A stretch of DNA of 64,000 nt from assembly GCF_014648435.1 (NCBI RefSeq), contig NZ_BMRC01000005.1, forward strand, positions 414,346 to 478,345. Reading direction: 5' to 3'. Below, in pieces: positions 1 through 22,814 of the stretch (position 1 is its first letter; the number at the start of each line of letters is the position of its first letter). A program made the position numbers and the translations under genes. The notes below the pieces were generated by a model, which had not been told where the DNA came from, searched no databases, and saw only the letters and a program-made list of their open reading frames with translations. Source of the DNA: Nonomuraea spiralis. GTDB taxonomy: Bacteria; Actinomycetota; Actinomycetes; Streptosporangiales; Streptosporangiaceae.

Positions 1-1497
1 ACGCCGTTCCTCGGGATCGGCCGGATCGAGCGGCAGGTACGCGCCACCGGCGGCCAGCACGCCGAGGAGCACGACCGGGAGGTCCAGCCCGCGTTCCATG
101 CTGACGCCGACCGGCTGGTCCAGCCGCACGTCCAGCCCGGCCGCCACCGCGCGGGCCCGCTCGGCCAGCTCGCGGTAGGTGAGCCGGTCGCCTTCGAAGA
201 CGAGCGCCGTCGCGTCCGGTGTCCGTTCCGCCTGTTCGAAGACCAGCTCGTGCAGGGTTCCGCCCGGGTGGTCGTGCGCGGTGGAGTTCCAGAGGGCGAG
301 CAGGGCCGCGTCCTCCGGCGAGATGCCGACGTCCCCGGACAGCGCGCGGACGTAGTGATCCCGGATCGCCGCGATCTGGCCGGCGGGGAACTGCGTGGTG
401 TCGTAGGAGATGGTCAGCGTCAGCCCCTGGCCGGGCGTCCGGACGAAGGCCGCGCTGAAGGCGAAGTCGGTCTGCTCGAAGAAGTCCTGGCCCTCGATGG
501 GCGTGGCGGCGGCACCGCGTACGTGGAAGTCGCGGAAGTCCACGTGCGTGTCCAGCAGGCGGGCGCGACCGCTGGCCCGCTGGATCTCGAAGAGCGGGAA
601 GTGCCGGTACGGCAGCGCCGCCACCTCCGCCTGGAACACCTGCTGGACCAGGTCGGCAGCGTCGGCCCGCACGCGCAGCGGGACGGTGTTGAGGAACAGC
701 CCGAGCACCTCGTCGCCCGCCTCGCTCTCCGGACGGCTGTGCGTGAGCATCCCCGTCAGGACGTCCGGATCGCCGGTCAGCAGGGCCATGACGCGTACGT
801 GCGCCGCGAGCAGCACCGAGCGCAGGGGCACCCGGGCGGCGGCCGCCTCCTCGGTGAGCGCCTTCGCCAGGTCGCCGGGCAGCGCCGTGGCCAGCACCTC
901 GACCTTGCGCGGCCCGCCGGTGGGGTAGCCGGGCATCCGGGGCAGCCGGCCCTCCGGCGCCTCGGCGATCGCCTCCCGCCAGAACTCCGCGGCCTCCGGC
1001 CGGGCGAGCGCGGCCTTCTCGGCCGCCACCAGGTCGCGGAAGCGCGCCCCCGGCGGCCCGACCGGCAGCCCCGGTGTCGCGTAGCGCGCCAGCAGCTCGC
1101 TGACCAGCCTCGCGACGCTCCACCCGTCGAGGATCGCGTGATGGAAGTAGACGGTCAGCGCGAACCTGCCGGCCTCGGGCCGCACGTGGACGCGTAGCAG
1201 GGGCGCCCGCGTCCAGTCGAAGGGCCCGTACTCCGGCTCGCCGTCGGAGACGGTCAGCGGGATCTCCGCGCGGTCGTGCACGAGCTGGACGGGCTCGCTG
1301 AACCCGGTCAGGTCGAACGAGGTCCGCAGCACCTCGTGCCGCGCCGACAGCTCCTCCAGCGCCCTGACCAGCGCCGCCTCGTCGAACGTGCCGCGCAGCG
1401 TGAGCGTGGTGTGGTCGTGGAAGGTCACGCCGTCCAGCTCGCTGTGGTACAGCATCCCGGCCTGGAGGGCGCTGAGCGGGTAGGCGTCGATGATCAT
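1..1497 (-). CDS. NRPS module, C-A... (5' part; continues past left edge)
   Basis: Nonribosomal peptide synthetase, the most downstream gene of the operon in this window, open at the left edge. The start is ATG at 1497, overlapping the stop of the upstream NRPS by four bases (ATGA). Residues 1 to about 430 form a condensation domain opening with YPLSALQAGMLYHSEL and carrying the intact catalytic motif HHAILDGWS (HHxxxDG). An adenylation domain begins around residue 435 (HPGGTLHELVFEQAERTPDA) and has reached the GGAYLPLDP region when the window ends, so substrate specificity cannot be read. The start of this A domain is almost identical in DNA to that of the neighbouring module (see repeats). 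It would add at least one residue after the second serine; a terminal thioesterase, if present, is outside the window. Family assignment is firm; product is unknown. Confidence 0.93.
   Translation of the reverse strand, partial: MIIDAYPLSALQAGMLYHSELDGVTFHDHTTLTLRGTFDEAALVRALEELSARHEVLRTSFDLTGFSEPVQLVHDRAEIPLTVSDGEPEYGPFDWTRAPLLRVHVRPEAGRFALTVYFHHAILDGWSVARLVSELLARYATPGLPVGPPGARFRDLVAAEKAALARPEAAEFWREAIAEAPEGRLPRMPGYPTGGPRKVEVLATALPGDLAKALTEEAAAARVPLRSVLLAAHVRVMALLTGDPDVLTGMLTHSRPESEAGDEVLGLFLNTVPLRVRADAADLVQQVFQAEVAALPYRHFPLFEIQRASGRARLLDTHVDFRDFHVRGAAATPIEGQDFFEQTDFAFSAAFVRTPGQGLTLTISYDTTQFPAGQIAAIRDHYVRALSGDVGISPEDAALLALWNSTAHDHPGGTLHELVFEQAERTPDATALVFEGDRLTYRELAERARAVAAGLDVRLDQPVGVSMERGLDLPVVLLGVLAAGGAYLPLDPADPEERR
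22..270. repeat. Near-identical A-domain segment, copy 1
   Basis: DNA encoding the N-terminal part of the adenylation domain of the left-edge NRPS is nearly identical to 2901-3149 (constant offset 2879), with long uninterrupted identical runs across about 250 bases. The encoded peptide (HELVFEQAERTPDATALVF and what follows) differs at few positions. This is far closer than expected for two unrelated A domains and points to recent duplication or gene conversion. The similarity may continue past the left edge. Confidence 0.85.
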
Positions 1498-4400
1498 CGC
1501 GTGAGCCTCTCTCTGTCCGCCAGGCTGAGCAGGTCGAAGGCTCCCGCCGCGGGTTCCGGTACGGCCTGCCGCGGCCGCAGGACGGCGGCCAGTTCGGCGA
1601 CCGCCTGATGGGTGAACAGGTGTTGCAGTTCCACGCCGTAGCCCATGGCGCGCAGCCGGGCCACGACCTTGAGACTGCGGATCGAGTCGCCGCCCACGGC
1701 GAAGAAGGTGTCGTGCCTGCCGACCCGGTCGAGGCCGAGAGCCTCCTGCCAGACCTGCGCGACGGCGTTCTCCGCCTCGCCGCGCGGCGGCTCCCAGGGC
1801 AGGTCGGCCGGGCGGTCGGGGGCGGGGAGGGCGGCGCGGTCGAGCTTGCCGTTGGCGGTGACGGGCAGGCGGTCGAGCCGTACCCACGCCGTCGGGATCA
1901 TGAAATCTGGCAGTAATTCGGACAGGTCGGGGGTGTCGCCGACGACGTATCCGACCAGGCGGCCGTCCACGAGCTTGGCCGCCGCGCCCGTGACGCCCGG
2001 CTGTTCGCGCAGGACGGCCTCGATCTCGCCCAGCTCCACGCGCATGCCGCGGATCTTGACCTGGTGGTCGGTGCGGCCCAGGTATTCGAGCTCGCCCGAG
2101 GGCAGCCGGCGGGCCAGGTCACCGGTCCGGTAGAGCCGGCCGCCGCCGGGCGCGGGCAGGAAACGTTCGGCGGTGAGCGCCGGTTTGCCGAGGTAGCCGC
2201 GGGCGAGTTGCACGCCGCCGATGTGGAGCTCTCCGGGGGTTCCGATGGGGACTTCGCAGAACTGCTCGTCCAGGACGTGCAGGGTGGTGTTGTCCACCGG
2301 CCGTCCGATGGGGACGTTCGGCTCGCCCGGTTGGCAGGGGTGCCAGGAGACGTCTACGGCGGCTTCTGTGGGGCCGTAGAGGTTGTGGAGTCCTGGGAGG
2401 TCGATGCCGGGTGGGAGGGCTTCGCCGGAGCAGATGATCCGTTGCGGTGGTTGGATGTCCTCCTCCTCCAGGAAGGCCTGGAGCATCGAGGGGACGAAGT
2501 GCGCGGTGGTGATGTCTTCCGTCTTGATGAGGTCGCGCAGGTAGGCGGTGTCGCGGTGTCCGCCGGGCCGGGCGATGACCATGGTCGCGCCGGTGATGAG
2601 CGGCCAGAAGAGTTCCCAGACCGACACGTCGAAGGTGGTGGGCGTCTTGTGCAGGACGCGGTCTTCCGGGGTGAGGTGGAAGGTGTCCTGCATCCAGCGC
2701 AGCCGGTTGACGATGGCTCGGTGGGAGACGCCCACGCCCTTGGGGCGTCCGGTGGAGCCGGAGGTGAAGATGACGTAGGCCAGGTTGTCCTCGTGCACCC
2801 GTACGACAGGGCCCGGGGTCGTGTGCCCGTCCGCCGCCGTGAGCACCAGGTCGGCGCCCGCGTCGGCCAGCATGCCGCGCGTACGCTCCGCCGGGTGGCC
2901 CGGATCGAGCGGCAGGTACGCCCCACCGGCCGCCAGCACGCCGAGGAGCACGACCGGGAGGTCCAGCCCGCGTTCCATGCTGACGCCGACCGGCTGGTCC
3001 AGACGGGATCCCAGCCCGGCGGCGACGGCGCGGGCCCGTTCGGCCAGTTCGCCGTAGGTCAGCCGGTCGCCCTCGAAGACCAGCGCCGTCGCGTCCGGCG
3101 TCCGCTCCGCCTGCTCGAAGACCAGCTCGTGCAGCGTCCCGCCGGGATGCTCCCGGGTGGTGGAGTTCCACCGCGCGATCTGCTCCCGCTCCTCGGCCGG
3201 CAGGATGTCCAGACGCCCCACCGGCAGGTCGGGCGCCGCCACCACCGCACGCAGGAGGGCGCCGAACCGGCGTGCCAGCCGCTCGATCGTCTCCGGCCGG
3301 AACAACTCGGCGTTGTAGACGAAACGCCCCGCCAGCAGGTCACCCCGCTCGGCGGCGTAGAGCTCCAGGTCGAACCGGGTGGTCGTGCTGTCCGGCTCGA
3401 AACCCTCGCCGCCGTCGCGATAGGTCTGCAGCGCGAACAGCACCTGGACCAGCGGCGGGCGGCTGACGTCGCGTTCGGGGTCCAGCTCGGCGACCAGCTT
3501 CTCGAACGGCAGCTCCTGGTGGTCGTAGACCTCGATCGCCCCGTCCCGCGTACGGCGCAGCAACTCGGCGAACCCGGGATCGCCCGCCAGCCGCGCCCGC
3601 AGCGGGAGCAGGTTGACGAACAGGCCCACCATGTCCTCGAACTCCGGCCTGGTCCGCCCGGCCACCGGCGAACCCACCGCGAATCCGGTCGTACCGGACC
3701 AGCGGGCCAGCAACACCTGGAAGGCGGCGAGCAGCCCCATGTAGAGCGTCGCCCCCTCGGCCCGGCACAACTCGCGGAACTCCGCGATGTCCAGCTCCAG
3801 GTCGTGCCAGCCGCCCTGGAAGCCCTGCCGAGGCGGGCGCGGCCGATCCAGGGGCAGCTCGAGGACCTGCAACCCGTCCAGCTCGCCGCGCCAGAACGCC
3901 AGGTCGCCGGCCAGCCGCGCGCCGCTCAGCCGCTCGCGCTGCCAGGACGCGTAGTCGCCGAAACCCAGCCGGGGTCCGTGCTGCGGCGGCTCCAGGAGTT
4001 CGCGGAGGATGAGGTCGGCCGACCAGCCGTCGGCGACGATGTGATGGACCGCGACCAGCAGCGCGTGGTCGTCGGGCGCCAGCCGTACCAGGGTGGCGCG
4101 CAGCAGCGGGCCGGTCGCCGGCTCGAAGGGGAGCGCGGCGTCGGCGCTGAGCACCTGCCTGGCCGCCGCCTCCGTCGGCGCGTCCACAATGCGCAGCGGG
4201 ACGCGTACCCGCTCGGCCACCCGTACCTCCGGCCGCCCGTCGGGGCCGGCCGGGAAGGTCATGCGCAGGCTCTCATGCCGGGCGACCACGGCGTCGAGCG
4301 AGTGCCGCAGCCGTTCGGTGTCGAGCGGGCCGCGCAGCCGGGCCGACACGGGCAACACGTACGCGCTCGTCCCGGGGGCGAACTGCTCCATGAACCACAG

Positions 4401-4518
4401 CCGCTCCTGCGCGAACGACAGCGGCGGATCGCCGCCCCCGGCACGCCGCGGGATCTCCTCGGCGTCGCCCAGGCCCGCGATCGCCTTGCGGAAGCGCGCC
4501 TCCACGCGCGCACGCCGC

Positions 4519-4526
<8 letters not shown>
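1494..4526 (-). CDS. NRPS module C-A-T, predicted serine-activating
   Basis: Single NRPS module of 1010 residues. The condensation domain (about 35-450) has HHIVADGWS at 161-169. The adenylation domain (about 470-920) has the core motif YVIFTSGSTGRPKGV and the dehydration/rotation motif YRTGDLARR. Aligning the pocket by eye against the GrsA phenylalanine domain gives D-V-W-H-I-S-L-V-D, matching the serine code family (EntF is of this type), so L-serine is predicted. A carrier domain follows with GGDSIRSL. There is no epimerase. The start is GTG at 4526, overlapping the upstream stop by 8 bases; the stop overlaps the next ATG by 4. The A-domain core (about 2200-2830) uses noticeably more A/T-ending codons than its flanks, suggesting a subdomain replacement. 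Confidence 0.95.
2901..3149. repeat. Near-identical A-domain segment, copy 2
   Basis: Partner of the segment at 22-270, lying in the N-terminal part of the serine-code adenylation domain of the adjacent NRPS gene. The matching stretch fades towards the C-A linker near 3160 and stops matching before the substrate-pocket region, as expected if only a subdomain was converted or duplicated. Confidence 0.85.
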
Positions 4527-10785
<6,259 letters not shown>

Positions 10786-10793
<8 letters not shown>

Positions 10794-10985
10794 TGTCCAT
10801 GGCCTCTCGCAGGCTCTTCGGGCGCATGTCGGTCCACACCTGCTCGATGTGGCCCAGGCATTCGTCCTTGGTGCCGGAGAAACCGGCGTCGTACCAACCG
10901 GAGGGGTTGTCCCGGCCGGCGGGCCAGATGGAGTACTGCTCCTCGTCGTTGCGGACGACCTTGGTGTCTGTGCTGGTCTCTGCGC

Positions 10986-10989
<4 letters not shown>
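10786..10989 (-). CDS. MbtH-like NRPS accessory protein
   Basis: A 67-residue MbtH-family protein, a chaperone or activator that binds NRPS adenylation domains and is often needed for their solubility and activity. The family signature is complete: [19 protein letters not shown], then [17 protein letters not shown]. The start ATG at 10989 overlaps the PKS stop (ATGA), and the stop overlaps the GTG of the following NRPS. Its place between the PKS and the serine module implies that it serves one or more A domains of this operon, probably the serine or basic-residue modules. It is within the usual family length of 60-75 residues. Confidence 0.97.
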
Positions 10990-16396
<5,407 letters not shown>

Positions 16397-16400
<4 letters not shown>

Positions 16401-19400
16401 GGGGCAATCCCCTTCTCGTTGCGGTTCCTCAACCTGTCTCGCCGTGAGGCCAGGCGGCGTGCCGCCCGGTCCAGCCCCGGACTGCCGCCCGCGCCATCGA
16501 GATGCGCGGCCAGCGTCCGGATCGTGGGATGCCTGAACAGTTCCGTGATCGGGATCTCGCGGCCGGTCGCCGCCTTCAGCCGTGCCTGCACGGCCGCCAT
16601 GGCCAGCGAGTGGCCGCCGATCTCGAAGAAGTTGTCGTCGGGGCCGAGCCGCGGCATGCCCAGCACGGCCCGCCACACCTGGGCGACGGTCTTCTGCGTG
16701 GGACCGTCGAGGCCGCCGTCGGCCTTCGGCTGCTCGACCGGCCGCCCGCGCAGCGCGGCGCGGTCCACCTTGCCGTTGGGCGTCAGCGGCAGCGCGGGCA
16801 GCACCACCACCTCGGTGGGAACGGCGTGCTCGGGCAGCGCCCGGCGCAGTTCGTCCAGGATCCGATGCGCGGCCGTCCCCGGCCCGGCGGGCACGACGTA
16901 GCCGATGAGCGTGCCGCCCTCGACCTTGGCCGCAGCGGCCCGTACGTCCCGGCAGGCGGCCAGCGCCGCCTCCACCTCGCCCAGCTCGACCCGGAACCCA
17001 CGCACCTTCACCTGGTCGTCGGCGCGCCCGGCCGGGGTGACCGTGCCGTCGGGGTTGCGCCGGCCGAGATCCCCGGTACGGAAACGGTCGCCGTCGAAGC
17101 GCCGCCCGGTCAGCGCCGGGTCCAGGTAACCGGAGGCCAGATGGCGGCTGCGGACCACCACCTCACCCAGCTCGCCCACCCCGGCCCGCCTGCCGTCCGG
17201 CGCCACCACGATGATCTCGCTGCCCTCGACGGGCCGGCCGATCGGCACGACCTCCGGGTACGGCTCCGCGAGCTCGTGCCAGGCGTGTGCCTGCGGCGTC
17301 TCGGTCGTGCCGTAGAAGGCGACGAGCCGGGCATTCGGTACGAGCGTCCGCAGCCTGCCCGCCTGGGCGCCGGTGAACAGGTCGCCACCCACGCCGGCCA
17401 GCCGTACGTCGGGCAGTGTCGCGCCGGTGCCCGCCAGCATCGCCGCGAGCTGCGGCGTCAGGTGCAGGACGGTGATCGCGTGCTCGCGCAGCCAGGTGAC
17501 CAGCTTGGCCGGATCGCGGACCAGCTCCAGCTCGGGCACGAACAACTCGGCGCCCGCCGCGGCCGGGACGAACATGTCGCGCAGCGCCGGATCGTGGGCC
17601 GGCCCGGACAACAACGCGAACCGGTCGTGCGGCTCGACGGCGAAAGTACGGACGTACCAGGAGATGAAATGAGCCAGCGGCCTCTCGGCGGTGACCACCG
17701 GCTTGGGATCGCCCGTGGTGCCCGAGGTCATCGAGAGATAGCCGGACCCCGGCAGCTCGGCGCCGCCCTCGCGCGGCTCGATCGTCCCGTCCCGCAGGAC
17801 CAGCCGGGCGCCCGCGGCGGCGATCTGCCGCTCCTGTACGGCAGGAGGATACGCCGAGTCGATCACCACCCACCGCGCCCCCGTGGCCAGCACGCCGAGC
17901 AGGATCCCCGGCAGCTCGGGCACCCGGGAGGCCACGACGGCCACCACGGCCCCCGGCCCGGCCCCCGCCTCCCGCAGCGCCGCCTCGGTACGCCGCCGCG
18001 CCCCCGCGTGGGCGTCGCCGGCCAGCTCCAGCAGCCCGGGGCCGTCCCAGTCCGGGAGCTCCACGTCGGGGGAGCCGGGTTCGGCCCGCCCGGTCAGCAA
18101 CTCGCCGAGCAGCCCGACATAGCCGTCGACCAGCGCCGTCATGCGCTCGGCCGAGAACAGGTCGGGGTTGTAGACCAGCTCCAGCGCGTAACCGCCGCGC
18201 TGCTCGCCCACGTACATCGTCAGGTCGAACAGCGCCCCCGGCAGCCCCGGCCGCAACGGCTCACTCTCGCAACCGTCCAGCTCCAGATGGGCCTGCGCGA
18301 AGTTGTACATGTTGAACATGACCTGCGTGATCGGGTTGCGGCTCAGGTCGCGCGGCAGCCTCAGCGACTCCAGCAACTGCCCGAGCGGCACGTCCCGGTG
18401 CCTGATCGCCGCGCCCAGCTCGGCCGCGCACGCCGTCACCTGCTCCGCGAAGTCGCCCCGAGGGCGCAGCCGCAGCGGCAGGACCTGCACGCACATCCCC
18501 ACCAGCGACTCGAACGCCACGTGCGGCCGGTCCGCGTACGCCGCCCCCACCACCAGGTCGTCACGTCCCGACAACCCGGCGAGCAGGCGGGCGAACGCGG
18601 CCAGCAACACCGCGTACGGCGTGCTGCCCAGCCGCGCAGCCAGCTCGGCCACCTGTCCGCCCAGTGCCGCGTCCAGCTCGCCCCGGCAGGAGGCGCCGCG
18701 GAAGGTCTGCGCGGGCGGCCTGGCCGCGTCCCTGGGCAGGTCGAGCACCAGCGGGGCGTCACGCAGGCGCTCCCGCCACCAGCCCAGTGTCTGGCCGTCG
18801 TCGTTCCCGCGCAGCCAGCGTACGTAGTCGGCGAACGTGTGCTCGGGCACCTCGACCGGCTCGCCCCGGTAGGCGGCGGACAGGCCGCGGAAGAGCACGT
18901 CCTGCGACCAGCCGTCGAACACCAGGTGGTGCGCGGTCAGGCAGAGCACGTGCTCGTCGGGGGCCAGCCGGATCAGCCGCGCCCGGAACAGCGGCCCGGC
19001 GGCCAGGTCGAACCGTTCCCGCGCCTCCTTCTCCAGCGCCGCGGCCAGTTCGGCGGCGGACAGGTCGTCGACCGGCAGCGGCACCTCGGCCGGCGGCGCG
19101 ACCGTCACGTCGGGGATGCCGTCGCGCGAGCCCACCCGCCAGCGCAACGCCTCGTGGACCGCCACCACGGCGGTGAGCGCGCGCCGGAGCGCCGCGACGT
19201 CGAGCGGGCCGCGGATCCGTTCGGCCATCGCGATGTTGTGCGCGGTCGACTCGGGCGCCAGCTGCTCGACGAACCACATCCGGCGCTGGGCGGGCGAGAA
19301 CGCCACCGGGCTCCCGGTGGGCGGCGCGGCGACGGCCGCCCGCGGCGCGTCCTCCACGAGCGCGCGCAGCGCGCCGTAGGTGCGGCCCTCGTACACGTCC

Positions 19401-21007
19401 TGGACCGACACCGCCCGGCCCAGCTCGGCGCGTACCGCGGCCACCAGCCGCATCGCCCGCAGCGAGTGCCCGCCGCGCTCGAAGAAGTCGTCCTCGTCGT
19501 CCGGGACGGGCGCCTCCAGCACCCGCGCCCAGATCCCGGCCAGCCCGGTCGCCGTACCCCGCTCCCACCGGGACCGCGCCTTGAGGGCGGCCAGGTCCAC
19601 CTTGCCCGAGGGGTTCAGCGGGAGGATGGCCAGGCGTACCAGCTTGGTCGGCAACATGTACGGCGGCAGCCGCACCGCCAGGTCCTCGCGCAGCACGGCG
19701 AGGTCGGGCGCGTCCTCGGGCGTCACGTAGGCGACCAGCTCGCCGGTGAAGTCCACCACCGCCTGCAGCACGCCGGGATGCGCGCGCAGAGTCGTCTCCA
19801 CCTCGCCGATCTCCACGCGCTGCCCCTGCACCTTCACCTGGCGGTCGAGGCGGCCCATGAACGAGATCTGGCCGTCCTCCCCCCACGCCACGTGATCGCC
19901 GGTCCGGTACAGCCGCGCCCCCGGCTCCGCCGAGAACGGGTCGGGCACGAACCGTTCGGCGGTCAGCGCGGGCCGGCCCAGGTATCCGCGGCTGACCTGC
20001 GGGCCGCCGACGAGCAGTTCGCCGGGCACACCCGGCGGGCACAGGTTCATGTCCTCGTCGACGATGTAGGCCCGGCAGCCGCGCAGCGGCCGGCCGATCG
20101 GCAGCGGCCGGTCCCACACGCCGTGGAACTCGCCGCCGACCACGACGACGGTCAGCTCGGTCGGGCCGTACAGGTTGTGGAAGCGCGTGTGCGCCGACCA
20201 CCGCTCCACCTGCTCGGGCGGGGGCGGCTCACCCGCCGTCACCACGTCCCGCAGGTACGGCAGGCGGCTCGGATCCACCAGCGGGAGCAGCGCGGGCGGG
20301 AGGTATCCCCAGGTGACGTCGTGCGCCTCCAGGAAGTGTTGCAACCGGGCCGGGTCCACGCGGTCCTCGTCCGGCACGAGCTGCACGCAGCCGCCGATCG
20401 TCAGCGGGAGCACCATGTCCATGATCGAGGCGTCGAAGCCCAGGGCGGAGAAGGCCATCGAGCTGCAGCTCGCGTCCAGGCCGAAGTGCGCGACGGTCGA
20501 GGTGACGAAGAAGACCGCGTTGGCGTGGCTCACGACCACGCCCTTGGGCCGTCCGGTGGAACCGGAGGTGTAGATCACCCACGCCGCGTTGCCCGCCACG
20601 ACGCCGCTCTCCAGCGGCTCGGCCGGCCCCGGCTGGTAGGCGTCCACGAGCGTGGAGGCGCAGCCGTCCAGGAGTTCGCGGCCGCGCTCGTCCACGACGA
20701 CCACCGCGATCCCGGCGTCCTCCAGCACCTCCTCCAGCCGCTTGCGCGGATGCCCCGGATCCAGCGGCACGTACGCACCGCCCGCCAGATGGACGGCCAG
20801 CACCGCCACCGGCATCAGCGGAGTACGGCGGGTGCACAGCCCCACCCGTGCCTCCGGCCCGACGCCCAGCTCGCGAAGCCGGGCCGCCAGCGCCCACGCC
20901 CGCTCGACCAGCTGGGCATAGCTGAGCACGTCATCCCATTGCCGGACCGCCGGGGCGTCCGGGGTCCTCGCGGCCTGAGCCGTGATCAGACTGCTGAGGA
21001 GTGTCAT
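16397..21007 (-). CDS. NRPS A-T-C-A-T (loading module plus first elongation module)
   Basis: NRPS of 1536 residues that starts the assembly line because it lacks an N-terminal condensation domain. A1 about 10-475 (VIYTSGSTGRPKGV at 144-157); pocket residues D-A-M-Y-V-A-L-V-V, keeping Asp235 for an alpha-amino group but matching no code I know. T1 Ser515. C about 565-1000 with HHLVFDGWS from 693. A2 about 1015-1440 is atypical: its phosphate loop is YLSMTSGTTGDPKPV and its A5 motif FYGTTETPQA, closer to the YGTTET signature of aminoadipate-reductase-like adenylating domains; pocket D-P-R-H-G-G-F-Q-A, unassigned. T2 Ser1467, then a basic tail (RRDRLRNRNEKG) probably docking to the PKS. The start ATG at 21007 overlaps the upstream stop by 4 bases; open frame upstream of it is non-coding shadow. 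Confidence 0.94.
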
Positions 21008-22455
21008 CCTGCGGCCTCCACACCCGGCCGTACCAGCCGGCCTTGCCGAACCGTCTCGAAACGCAGCAGGAAGCGCGGCGCGCGGACGGCGATCGCGGCG
21101 GTCGCCCGGCCCAGCGGCAGGTGCGTCACCCGCCACTCCGCCAGCCACTCCGCCAGCTGTTCCGCCTGCTGTGCCGCTTCGGGCGCCACCTCGGGCACCC
21201 AGGTCGCGCCCGGCCGCTGCCCGGCGAACCCGAACAACGCCGGATCCACCCGCGGCCCGTCGCCGGTCGCCCGCGAGACCGCCTCCTTGGCCGTCCACGT
21301 GCGCAGCGCGCTGGGCAACCGCAGTTCCTCGGGCAGCCCGGCGTACTCGTCGCGCTCCCGCTCGTCCAGCACCCCGTCGAAGAAGGACTGCTCGTCGGCC
21401 AGCGGGCGGAAGCGCTCCAGCGCGGCGCCCACCCGGCCGGCCGCCAGCGCGACCAGCACGAGCCCGCCCGAGTGGCTGAGGCTGTGGCCGGCCTCGCTCC
21501 CGCCGCCGGGCAGGGGACGCGGCCCACCTGTGCCCGGCTCGATCCCGTACTCGCCGAGCAGCCGTCGCAGCAGCACCGACCTGCCGACGAACCGGCGCCG
21601 CTGGTCCTCCTGCCGGAACCGGGCCGCCCGTGCCGCCTCCTTCGGCGACAACTCGTCCACGGCCGCGCACAACTCGGGCAGTTCGTCGAGGTCGGCCAGC
21701 CACACGTGCACCTCGCCCGCGGCCAGGCCCCGATGAGGGCCGTCCGCGATCGTGCGCGCCACCTGATCGGCGTGCGTGGTGAGGAAGAGGTGCGCGGCGT
21801 CGAGCGTGTGCAGACGGAAGGTCGAGGAGGTGTGGCGGGCCCAGGCGAGCATGCCGGGATGGGCGACCTCCCGGTCGTGAGCCCCGGCGAAGGCGACGAT
21901 GGGCACGTCGAGCGGCTCCTGCCTGGCGAAGCGGTAGTGGCGCAGCCACTCCATGTCCGTCCGCAGGGCGGGGATGAGCAACGCCTTGAGCTCGGGCTGC
22001 GTCCGCAGGTCCGCGGGCGCGTCCAGCCGGTGGATCAGCTCCTCGATCAGGTCCTCGTCGCCCAGGCCCGTCCACCGTCCCAGCGTCTCCTGGCGCTCCG
22101 GCGGGTGCGCGGCGCCGACGTAGAGGCATTCGGGCGCTCGTACGCCGAGCCGCCGCAGCTCGCGGACCACCTCGAAGGCGACCCGTCCGCCCATGCTGTG
22201 CCCGTAGATCGAGTACGGCGTGCGGGTGTGGGCGGCGATGGACCGCGCGATCAGCTCCGGGGAGAGGGCTCCGGGTTCAGCCACCCGGCCTTCACGACCG
22301 GGGAGCATCACCACCCGTACGTCGAAGACCCCGTCGAACGCCTGCTTCCAGGCCCAGAATGCGGAGACGTCCCCACCGGCGTAGGGGAGGCAGAACAGGA
22401 GCGGAGCTCCGGGCGGGTATCGCGTCAGCGAGGCGAACGGTGTCTCAGGTAGCAC
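21004..22455 (-). CDS. Type II thioesterase fused to Sfp-type phosphopantetheinyl transferase
   Basis: First gene of the biosynthetic operon, 483 residues in two parts. Residues 1-235 are an alpha/beta-hydrolase editing thioesterase: FCLPYAGGDVSAF near the N terminus, nucleophile Ser87 in YGHSMGG, Asp194 in GAHDREV and His222 in DAAHLFL. Residues about 248-483 resemble Sfp-family phosphopantetheinyl transferases: LSHSGG at 326-331 and WTAKEAVSR at 387-395. The metal-binding Asp of the usual VG(I/V)DxE motif is replaced: VGAALE, residues 342-347, so Ala345 stands where Asp107 of Sfp sits. This may weaken or abolish transferase activity. The start GTG at 22455 is preceded by GAGAAG at good spacing; upstream in-frame ATGs lack a site. 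It is coupled to the next gene by ATGA. Expected roles are editing of mis-primed carriers and carrier activation. Confidence 0.9.
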   Translation of the reverse strand: MLPETPFASLTRYPPGAPLLFCLPYAGGDVSAFWAWKQAFDGVFDVRVVMLPGREGRVAEPGALSPELIARSIAAHTRTPYSIYGHSMGGRVAFEVVRELRRLGVRAPECLYVGAAHPPERQETLGRWTGLGDEDLIEELIHRLDAPADLRTQPELKALLIPALRTDMEWLRHYRFARQEPLDVPIVAFAGAHDREVAHPGMLAWARHTSSTFRLHTLDAAHLFLTTHADQVARTIADGPHRGLAAGEVHVWLADLDELPELCAAVDELSPKEAARAARFRQEDQRRRFVGRSVLLRRLLGEYGIEPGTGGPRPLPGGGSEAGHSLSHSGGLVLVALAAGRVGAALERFRPLADEQSFFDGVLDERERDEYAGLPEELRLPSALRTWTAKEAVSRATGDGPRVDPALFGFAGQRPGATWVPEVAPEAAQQAEQLAEWLAEWRVTHLPLGRATAAIAVRAPRFLLRFETVRQGRLVRPGVEAAG

Positions 22456-22814
22456 GTGTTCTTCTCGCCTTGCTACGCAAAGTCCCCCCCGGCAGGTTCG
22501 CTGCGCCGTACGAGGTCGTCGCGCGGGCAGCATGAAGTATGGGCCGCACGTCAGGGTTCGTCCTGACGAGGGGCGGCAAGCGCCTGAAGCCACGCCATTC
22601 CTATTATTTTGTCCGAAAGTCAGTCAAGGGATGAAATTTAAACCAATGTTGGAATGAGGGTTTCGGGCATCAGGAAAATTCGGTGCCCGGGGATGTGTTG
22701 ACAGGTGACGGACCCTCTCCCGCTGGGCCGATGATCTCCGCCTGCCTCCGCGTCCTGGGGATTCGGCACCCTGTGTGATCATCTAGCTCCTCCATGGAAT
22801 GCCCGTAATTGGAG

